The notes beneath the pieces were generated by a model that made no database searches, was not told where the DNA came from, and worked only from the letters and a program-made list of their open reading frames with translations. A stretch of 64,000 nucleotides of DNA from Acanthococcus lagerstroemiae (Eukaryota > Arthropoda > Insecta > Hemiptera > Eriococcidae), in assembly GCA_031841125.1 (NCBI GenBank), contig CM063109.1, positions 22,477,321-22,541,320 on the forward strand. The letters are read 5' to 3'. Shown here piece by piece: positions 57,301-64,000 of this stretch (position 1 is the stretch's first letter; each line of letters starts with the position of its first letter). The position numbers were made by a program, and so were the translations under genes.

Positions 57301-58010
57301 GTTGAACATATTAACGTTTCCGACTTTCGGTTATGTGAGCCATTTGTTCTTCAAACTTCAACGCAAACGGAACCATCTGTATTTTCAGTAAATAATAGCC
57401 GTAAAGTACCACTTTATAGAGAAACTAAAAGTTAGTAAGAGCAATGAGAATAGAGTGTCAACTATTGACTCTTATGGTTATCAACGAATTTCCAGAAGTG
57501 AGCCCTGCTGAACACTTCTGGAAGAAGTTTGAAAATTATGATCTGTATGTGAGCATACGCATTCGAGAGCTTGTATTTTTAGTAAGAAACGAAATACTTC
57601 GGGATATTGAAATATAACGTACCTCCTTACTTTTTAATTTTTCAATCTCGACTTGGAAATATGAATTAGAACGCTCTTCCGAGCATTTTCAAATCGAGAA
57701 TAATTCTTAGGAAAACGTTAACCAAATTGAAAACTTTGCTGATAAAAATTTCTTTTGTCTTTTACCGCCATTTCATTTTGAAGATTTTGGCATTAGGTGG
57801 CAGAAATTGAAGCTACAGATCCAACATTATCATTCTGTAATATCAGGGTTGCCAACTACCTCATCAAAATCTTAATATTAGCAACGGGAATGAACTGTGC
57901 TCTTTACTGGTGGGTTGGTCACTACTGGTTCCCTTTTATTGCTTTCTTACTCTAAGACATACAATCTTATACAATATTACTCTTAATTTTATTTCCGGTT
58001 ATAACGGCCC
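57301..58010. other. Intergenic, no gene seen
   Basis: AT-rich. It includes an M-rich-free stretch with no recognised motif. Possibly decayed LINE 3' UTR near 57950-58010. Confidence 0.35.
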
Positions 58011-58870
58011 CTAGAAGTATTTATTCTCCGAACGGGAGAAAGCTGCCCTCAACCTTTGCCATTCTGTTCTGCTTATTCCCACTCGATGGAACATTTTGTG
58101 CCTCAGTAATTTGGAAAAATCATCTGCCCACCTCCTTTTTTGCCTTCCTCTGTTTCTTCTCTTCTGTCCCAAAAACCAAAATGTTATCTTTGTTCCCCAG
58201 TTGCTCCCGCTCCTCGCTAGATGTCCCACCCAATCCCATTTTTTATTTATACTTGTTTCCACTATGTATATTGTAATTTTCCGTTAACAGTTTTTTAATT
58301 TTTTTAATTTTTATATTTTCCCTTTGTCTTCTATTTCAGATAGATTTTTCCATTTTTTTCTGCGTTGTCTGTAATTTATTTTTGTCTTTTTCTCTCAGTG
58401 CCCAAGTGTGGGATCCATAACAAAGAGCAGGAACCACACAACTATTGTATACTTTGGATTTAATTTTGACCTTGAAGTTGCCCTTAAATATTCGTTTTAA
58501 TGACCAATACAACCTATAGTGACTTTTCTTTCAATTTCCTTTTCATGTCTGTTGCGGAAGCTAATTAATTGACCTAAATAGATGACATCCTCGACTCTTT
58601 TAATAATTTTTCTTCCTAGTTTTATCCCATCTTCATAGTCCATATTCGCAATAATATTGGTTTTTTCCATGTTTATGTCAAGGGCCGCCTTTTTCCCTTC
58701 CTCATTTAGCTCATCATCCGCGAATCTTAAGTTATTCAATTTTTGTCCGTTTATATCTACTCCCTTGTCTTCCCATGCCAGATTCCTGAAAACTTCCTGT
58801 AAGGCTATATTGAATAGTGTTGGTGACAGGGGATCACCTTGTCTAACTCATTAAGTTCATTTTGCTCTTT
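58011..58870 (-). pseudogene. RTE-type LINE, RT palm to C-terminus (decayed)
   Basis: Minus strand, mixed frames. About 58845-58730: RQGDPLSPTLFNIALQEVF (motif B) and NNLRFADD (motif C with FADD). About 58700-58510: MEKTNIIANMDYEDGIKLGR, KRVEDVIYLGQLISF and HEKEIERKVTIG. About 58490-58340 (shifted): IFKGNFKVKIKSKVYNSCVV, PALCYGSHTWALREKDKNKL. About 58260-58020: WDWVGHLARSGSNW, GRQKRRWADDFSKLL. These are the standard successive blocks of RTE/jockey-like ORF2. Stops and shifts make it dead. The 5' half is missing. Confidence 0.85.
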
Positions 58871-60256
58871 GGCTCGGATGATCTAATTCGTTTTCAGTTA
58901 GAAAATACCTCTTTCCCCCGCCTTAAATTCGAATTGTAGAAGATTTCTGGGGTAGGGGAGGAACTAATGCACTACATGAAATGTGGATGAGTAGGTGAAT
59001 GGGCTTTCGGACTGCGGAGTCCAAGTTTGCAACACCTCTCACAAATGCTTGGACGACACTGCCCTTAAATCCATCGCTTTCTCTTTCCCCGTGAACATTC
59101 AGTATTAATCATTTTTCTCCCATTGTAGATACAATTTATCATATCCTCGCTCGTTTCCTCAGACAATCCCTCCAACGGCAAGCATTTCTATTGAAACGAA
59201 ACAGAAATTCAGCTATCCAAGAGTAAAAATATTCTACTGCCTACAATTAATCCAACAGGTAAAGGGTAACCTGCAATCGCACACTGCTAAAGCGTTTACT
59301 ATTTTCACTCGACCCATCTGGTATTTCGGAAAGCCCCATATTTTCATAAATCAACTTCCCATCGTCCGCTTCGATCGAGAATAATATTCGTTTCCCCTTT
59401 TCCAGTGCGAACAGTTTATTAATTCCGCGCCAGTAATTTGTATTCCCCAGCTAGTTCGACCACAGGGTTGATTCGCATTCGAAGCAATCGCCGCGCCGCC
59501 ACGCAATTTCCAAAAGTGAGCGTCGAGTGCCAGTTGAAAATCGTGTTTTGCTATGCGAGCTTTTTGACAATGTAAACGAAAACCGAATTGGAAGCCGAGA
59601 CGATTACGATTCATTAGAGCGCTAATTGGGAAGCCCGCGATCCACCCCGACTCCAGTCAAACTGGCTTTCCAACTTCCTGCACGTACCTTAACGAAGGGC
59701 AAACGCTCGCTAAATGTTCAAAACGGATTTTTGTCCAGCCATTCTAACAGAACGAACGGTTAAACAGTCACGGTTTCCGTTCGCTGTGTTAGTGCTCGCG
59801 GTTGGCAAACAGCAGACAGCAGCCTCTACACAGAATCGAACATGCTCCCCGCTTTAGCCGAGCCCTGTGTGCGGTTTTTTCCCCCTTTTTGCACCCCGAT
59901 AGAGTAATTCAATCCATCGAATGAACGTTTCATCGTTTCGCTTCTGCTCGATTGGTCACGTCTCAATAAACGATCATCGTTGAAACTGTGTTCGTGCTCA
60001 ACCTTGGCTACCCTGCTCAAGGTCCTACACAGGAGAAGACACATCGTAAACATACCGTCGATTTGCGGTCGCTTCCTTTCCGAGCACGTTCTCAGTTCAC
60101 CGAATATTTGCTGTTCGACTCCATTTCACCCGCATTGCTCTTCGAAAATGCCATTTGTCTGAGCTTTCATTATCCGGTTGGCCGGGAAATGGTACAGTTC
60201 ACATTTCAATCGCTCGTTCTTCGGGCACTCCGATCTTGACCTACATGAATTTACAC
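58871..60256. other. Satellite A remnant, then GC-richer unique sequence
   Basis: 58871-58945 (GATCTAATTCGTTTTCAGTT, AGAAAATACCTC, TTGTAGAAGATTTC) is one more satellite A unit. After about 59300 the sequence becomes GC-richer and unique-looking, with ATG-started frames such as 59351-59614 (minus, 87 codons) but no recognised protein. The high-GC part could be a promoter region or first exon of an undetected gene. Confidence 0.4.
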
Positions 60257-60502
60257 TCGAGCGGTGACATTCTCAAAATGGATGCGTATTTGCGAGAGTA
60301 AATACCGGTCGCCTCTGTTCACCGCGAATTTAGTGACGTACTCCTCGCGATCGATTCGCCAGAGTGTAAGGTGGTTGCTGCCAAAAGGAGGGTAAGCCGA
60401 CACTGGCACACAGGCGGATACGAGAAGCAATAGGAGACGCCAAGACTTGGAAGACCTTTTGAGGTACGAACTTGACCCCCCGGTGACCAGTTCACAGCCC
60501 AA
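60257..60502 (-). CDS. Candidate exon (minus strand), unknown function
   Basis: The frame 60251-60502 has no ATG (it opens at TTG), so it can only be an exon. It contains the hydrophobic run WRLLLLLVSACVPVSA, like a signal peptide, then LTLWRIDREEYVTKFAVNRG and DRYLLSQIRIHFENVTARV. An alternative reading is that CTCCTTTTGGCAG|C (acceptor at 60377) starts the exon at LTLWRID and CGA|GTGTAA ends it at 60257. Neither boundary is strong. It is in the GC-rich unique part of the window. No family recognised. Confidence 0.25.
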
Positions 60503-60871
60503 TGTCTTTGCCAGTGCGAGCGAGCACTTTAATCCTATTTCGTAGTGAGAAGATATAAGTATTTATATCTGTAGGATAGAACATCACATCACGAAAAACT
60601 GTGCTCATATTGCATACCGGACCTTTTGAACTCGGCGAGAAATTGACAACCGAAAACTTTACTTTTTTCAACGTCTGCAAAGAAAGTTCTTCACCAGTTC
60701 CCCGCTGCTTCCAGCTCTTATGCGATCTTCCACTTTATGCGATAGTGTTGAGAAAAATATGCTACTTGGGAGGTAACAGGGAAATACAATTCTGGTGTTG
60801 CAGCACGAGCTGAAGGCAGGGGCTACAAATTTACAACCTTCTTTTTGGTTTCAGCACCAAAGAATTAAAAT
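60503..60871. other. Intergenic, no gene seen
   Basis: Short frames only, none with a recognised motif. Confidence 0.4.
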
Positions 60872-61318
60872 ATGCAGTTATTTTTGGAGAAATTAAGGGC
60901 CGCGAGGGACACTACAGTGAGAGACTTCCTTAAATATTTCAACAAGCAGTGGCTCGAGAAAAACATTCTATGGTACGAAGGTGTCACGGTAGGTGTGCCA
61001 TCCACTAATAATGGAGTAGAGTCGTCGAATGCTGTATTTTAGAAGGAAAATACGTTCAGAGAACGCTTAGCAGTAGGTCAGTTCCTACACAAACTGGATG
61101 ATCTCCTAATCAAGTGGTCGAAGGACTGAGACTCAAGTGTGGCAAACTACAAACCATTTTCTTCAGTTCCAAATATTCCGCTGACTTTATGGACAAGTGC
61201 TAACCAATGGGCACTCGCGAACTCGAATGTGCCGGGGGAAGCTAAGGCAATTCCCTTAGGCCAGAAAAGGAAGCGGGGGAGGCCAGCGAAGAGCAAGCGA
61301 GCCCTTCTTCTTCAGTAA
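60872..61318 (+). pseudogene. Transposase C-terminal fragment, Mutator-like (MULE) type
   Basis: In frame from an ATG at 60872: TTVRDFLKYFNKQWLEKNIL, WYEGVTVGVPSTNNGVESSN, then TAG at 61040-61042, KENTFRERLAVGQFLHKLDD, a TGA at 61127-61129, SVPNIPLTLWTSANQWA, and a basic tail QKRKRGRPAKSKRALLLQ to TAA at 61316-61318. PSTNNGLE-FN followed by TLRERLP----FL is a familiar C-terminal pattern of MULE-type transposases in insect genomes. The final KRGRP is an AT-hook-like or nuclear-localisation sequence. The first stop interrupts a conserved position, so the copy is dead, but the frame is otherwise kept. The MULE assignment is from pattern memory. Confidence 0.6.
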
Positions 61319-61435
61319 TTCCATTTCAGTTTGTCAGAAGGGTACTCATAATACATCTGTGACTTACTTCCGTATTTTCACCAACGATTTTCTTTCAATG
61401 GGGGAAAAAACGATTAAAATAGTATATTACACACC
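61319..61435. other. Short spacer
   Basis: No feature seen between the transposase relic and the hairpin that follows. Confidence 0.5.
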
Positions 61436-61533
61436 AAGAGTCAAAAGTGAGTGTTTACATGGCGAGGGTAAGTTTGTGAACGAGCGTAGCGAGTGAGCAA
61501 TTCCCGAGTCATGTAAACTCACTTTTGGCTCTT
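61436..61533. repeat. Inverted repeat (hairpin) with short arms
   Basis: AAGAGTCAAAAGTGAGTGTTT then ACATG (61436-61461) pairs with CATGTAAACTCACTTTTGGC then TCTT (61510-61533). The ~48-base centre contains GAACGAGCGTAGCGAGTGAG. It directly precedes a TIR element. It may be part of the same mobile unit because its outer edge (AGTATATTAC near 61421) resembles the TIR. Confidence 0.65.
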
Positions 61534-61543
61534 ATTGTGGAAG

Positions 61544-62099
61544 ATATTTTTTATACTACTTGATCAGAAGCGGCAATGTTTTTCGCTGACATGGTCTGTA
61601 TTTTTTTTTAATCTATTTATTATTTAAATTATAGACAGGTGATTTTTGTGTGTGTAATTAATTCAAAAATTTAATTTGCTCAGTTAGTTACTACAAAGTA
61701 CAGTATCACAGTCTTGTCTTCAATTTGTTCACGTGCACAAACAGCATACACAAGTAGTGGCCAGCAAAAACATAACGACAGTTAACAACGAATGGTAACA
61801 GCTGTACTACGTCGTGAATATTTAAATGCGTTCTTAAGTCGCTATTTTGTAATTCGCTCCGTAGCTGAGTGGTTAGAGACGATCGCTGCATTTCAATAAT
61901 GTTTCAATGGGCGCGGATTCGATTCCCCGATATGAAATTATTGGCCAGCAATTTTTTCATGTAGAAACGCTTTACATTGAGGGACGTTACTTTACATGCA
62001 GGTTTCATTAGCGCTCGATGCATGAATGATAGGCGCTTCTTATCGTTTGTAAAACACCAACGTAAACATTGCCTTTTTGATCAAGTAGTATAAAAAATA
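61544..62099. mobile_element. TIR element carrying a tRNA-like pol III promoter, ~556 bp
   Basis: Terminal inverted repeats of about 35 bp: TATTTTTTATACTACTTGAT then CA (from 61545) and its inverse TGATCAAGTAGTATAAAAAA (to 62099), continuing on the inner side into GGCAATGTT. Inside, on the plus strand, lie A box-like and B box-like sequences of a tRNA head. No transposase is present. No target duplication is obvious. It could be a MITE that picked up a SINE, or a SINE bounded by transposon ends. Confidence 0.65.
61862..61926 (+). promoter_or_regulatory. tRNA-like A box/B box (pol III internal promoter), SINE head
   Basis: TAGCTGAGTGG (61862-61872) matches the A box TRGCNNAGTGG. GGATTCGATTCC (61915-61926) is close to the B box GGTTCGANTCC. 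The two are 53 bases apart, longer than in ordinary tRNAs but possible for a class II or SINE tRNA head. The D-arm-like GAGTGGTTAGAG is clear, while acceptor and anticodon stems do not fold well, so I do not call a functional tRNA. Different from SINE family S1. Confidence 0.6.
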
Positions 62100-62450
62100 C
62101 ATTTATGTAACGTTTGAAGTAACCTTATAAAAAATCGACTGTTCGATGTCTAACTGGCGTGCAATAATGTTTATCCGTTCATTTCTTTTTATGCTTATTC
62201 AACTTTTTTTTTTAACTGTTTGTTTTTGTATTCTGGCGTGCATTTAATAAATGGGCGATGGACAAATTAAATGGTCGTCCAAATTATCTGCTTTAGCGTT
62301 CGTTTTCTCTTTTCTGACGGGCTGGTAAATGAGACTCATTTTGTAATATAGAACGTAGATTAGCCATCTATCACCACCTGAACATCTTTCGCCGTTTCGA
62401 ATTCGTGTTGAAATAACTAAGAATGCGTTATAGTTGACGTAGAGATTTTT
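62100..62450. other. Intergenic, no gene seen
   Basis: AT-rich sequence with short frames and no recognised element. Confidence 0.4.
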
Positions 62451-62510
62451 TTCTAGTTTTCTGTGGTGTGCGAATATCTGACCCCACGCCTTCCCAACAG
62501 AAAACTAGAA
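62451..62510. repeat. 14-bp perfect inverted repeat
   Basis: TTCTAGTTTTCTGT (62451-62464) and ACAGAAAACTAGAA (62497-62510) with a 32-base spacer. The function is unknown. It could be a hairpin or a pair of short TIRs. Confidence 0.6.
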
Positions 62511-62635
62511 AGGGGGTCTTAGGTTCTTTTCCGGGTAGTGTGTTCCACCTAATTCCGTCTTGGCTCATAAATAAGTACGAGTGGCATAGGTAACAAAAAT
62601 ATATTATTACATACTTACAAACAACAAAACATAGT

Positions 62636-63001
62636 TATCGACTTTCCACTCTCGTTGTGGCGTGTCGATTGATCCCAGGGTAGGGTACTCCACCGAAGTT
62701 GTAATGTGAAAATTCGTACTTGCAACGAGTACTCGATACTTGATGGGTAAAGAATCAAAATTTTACATTTGGCATTTTACTTCATGGGCGCAAATAGGCA
62801 AAATACTGTACACGGGTGCAGGAATATCTTTGCTGCGCCCGTGAATGTGCGATATGTATAACATAATCCACGTTCACAGACGCAGCAAAGATATTCCTCC
62901 ACCCGTGTACAGTATTTTGCCTATTTGCGCCCTTGAAGTAAAATGGTAAATGTGAGTTTTAATTCCTTACCCTTCACTTGATTTGAAAGAAAGTCGATAA
63001 C
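62636..63001. mobile_element. Long hairpin element (inverted-repeat MITE-like), ~366 bp
   Basis: Outer ends GTTATCGACTTTC (62636-62648) and GAAAGTCGATAAC (62989-63001) are perfect inverses. The inner arms 62745-62850 and 62868-62972 form a ~103-bp near-perfect stem (CGCAAATAGGCAAAATACTG, AGGAATATCTTTGCTGCG and so on) with a loop of about 20 bases. The left half has about 80 unpaired bases (62660-62740). It is non-coding. The close match of the arms (about 94% by eye) suggests a recent origin or conversion. A transcript would form dsRNA. Confidence 0.75.
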
Positions 63002-64000
63002 AGCATCGAACTAACGTCCTCAGATCGGGAGACCGGTTTCCCTGCGTGGTCTCTTTCGCACGACGACGAAAAATCGATTATCGCTACCTCCCCTCCTCCC
63101 CCTTCCGCGGTTGGAAAACTTTTTCGATGCTATCAACCATGTCCTTCTCTCGGAAAATCAACATTTACCGTTACAATCGAACAGTATTATTTATTCATTC
63201 ATTTGTATTTGAGTCCTCTCCCTCCCCCCACAAGTGCCAAAAAGACCCGGCGCATCTGTATAAAATAAGATTAAGCGCAACCACCAGAATTGGCCATAAC
63301 TGGCAAAGAGCACAGAACTAACAAAAGTACATAATATCACAGATGAACAGCACATGCTGACAAGCGTAATGAAAATAACAGAACAGTCTAAAGGAGAAAA
63401 AAGTTTAAAGCTGTCAAAACAGCTAAAAACTGGAAAACAACTCAAAATTGACAGGCCGAACTAAAAAAACATGTTGAAATGTAAGTACATATTTAGCTAT
63501 AACATGAACGTAATGAACAGCAAGAAGGTCAGTCTGGATGGAAGGATCAAGAAATTCCACCAGGTTGAGCCGACAATGGGTCGAAATGACCGACTTATCA
63601 AATAAAAATTTGGTTTGATTGCCAGGTACCTGCAGTTCGAGCGAAAAGGGGAAGCCAGGTGAAAATATTTTCCACCTAAGTCTGAATCGATTTATCTATG
63701 TATCTCAGAATTGAGGAGCTAAAAACATTGTTGTGAGGTATGGTCTATACTTGCCGATTACTTGGTAGGAATCCGCCACACTATTGTAAATAAATCGAAA
63801 ACTCAATAAAAGTATATCAGGCTACTGAGACTATTGATATCACTATTTTTCTTCTTCTCTTTCCAATTCGGAGTCACAGTTGAGTTCAGTGGCGCATCGT
63901 CTGGAACGCTCACACTTCGTAAAGTGGTGGAGAAAGAGACAGAAAAACAAAAACGGCTAATCTATCTTTGTCTGTTCTTCGTATGATTGTACGGATTATC
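63002..64000. other. Intergenic, nothing identified
   Basis: Short frames only. A single CAGTGGCGCATCG near 63890 resembles a hAT end, but no partner was seen within the window. Confidence 0.4.

Noticed and set aside
1..64000. CRISPR array, bacterial operons or phage genes
   Set aside because: No evenly spaced short repeats with unique spacers, no ribosome binding sites with long frames, and eukaryotic transposons dominate.

Overview
The window looks like a gene-poor, repeat-dense piece of an arthropod (probably insect) nuclear genome. The reasons are the AT-rich composition, the absence of long open frames or bacterial-style operons, the dense dead non-LTR retrotransposons (jockey-superfamily and RTE-like), mariner, hAT and Mutator-like transposase relics, tRNA-derived SINEs, TIR MITEs and several satellite arrays. 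The exact species cannot be told from sequence alone. No complete cellular protein gene could be supported. The few open frames that look protein-like outside repeats are listed as low-confidence candidate exons.

Layout: 0-6.7 kb holds a ~0.7 kb foldback (long inverted repeat) element, two hAT-type MITEs with visible 8-bp target duplications, a motif array and a Mutator-like transposase scrap. 7-14.5 kb holds an RTE/CR1-type LINE remnant, a direct repeat one copy of which was split by a third hAT MITE, and the 3' half of a jockey-superfamily LINE on the minus strand. 14.8-18.7 kb is a degenerate ~225-bp AT-rich satellite (A) carrying a ~600-bp TIR MITE and a SINE. 20.5-23.6 kb contains a SINE with a 15-bp target duplication, two hAT elements built of subterminal repeats, and an internally deleted mariner. 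26.7-29.8 kb contains a second copy of the ~600-bp MITE and a ~1-kb hAT remnant with a transposase C-terminus.

31.7-34.8 kb is a frameshifted jockey-superfamily LINE (RT plus RNase H) abutting an RTE-type LINE tail. 36.7-37.2 kb is another RTE-type LINE fragment. 38.2-44.5 kb is a long two-part satellite region (a ~320-bp higher-order repeat, then a ~280-bp repeat that returns at 47.4-48.1 kb), followed by a 32-bp minisatellite and a 532-bp duplicated block. Satellite A returns at 53.6-55.6 kb. 56.9-58.9 kb has a hAT element with a target duplication and an RTE-type RT fragment. 60.9-63 kb has a second Mutator-like relic, a terminal-inverted-repeat element that contains a tRNA-like pol III promoter, and a long near-perfect hairpin.

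The sequence works as a mosaic of dead autonomous elements, the short non-autonomous elements they may have mobilised, and satellites that expanded between them. Two unique, GC-richer stretches (about 11.6-12.2 kb and 59.3-60.5 kb) and a duplicated ~190-bp non-coding segment (35.6 and 51.2 kb) are the best places to look for conserved host sequence.
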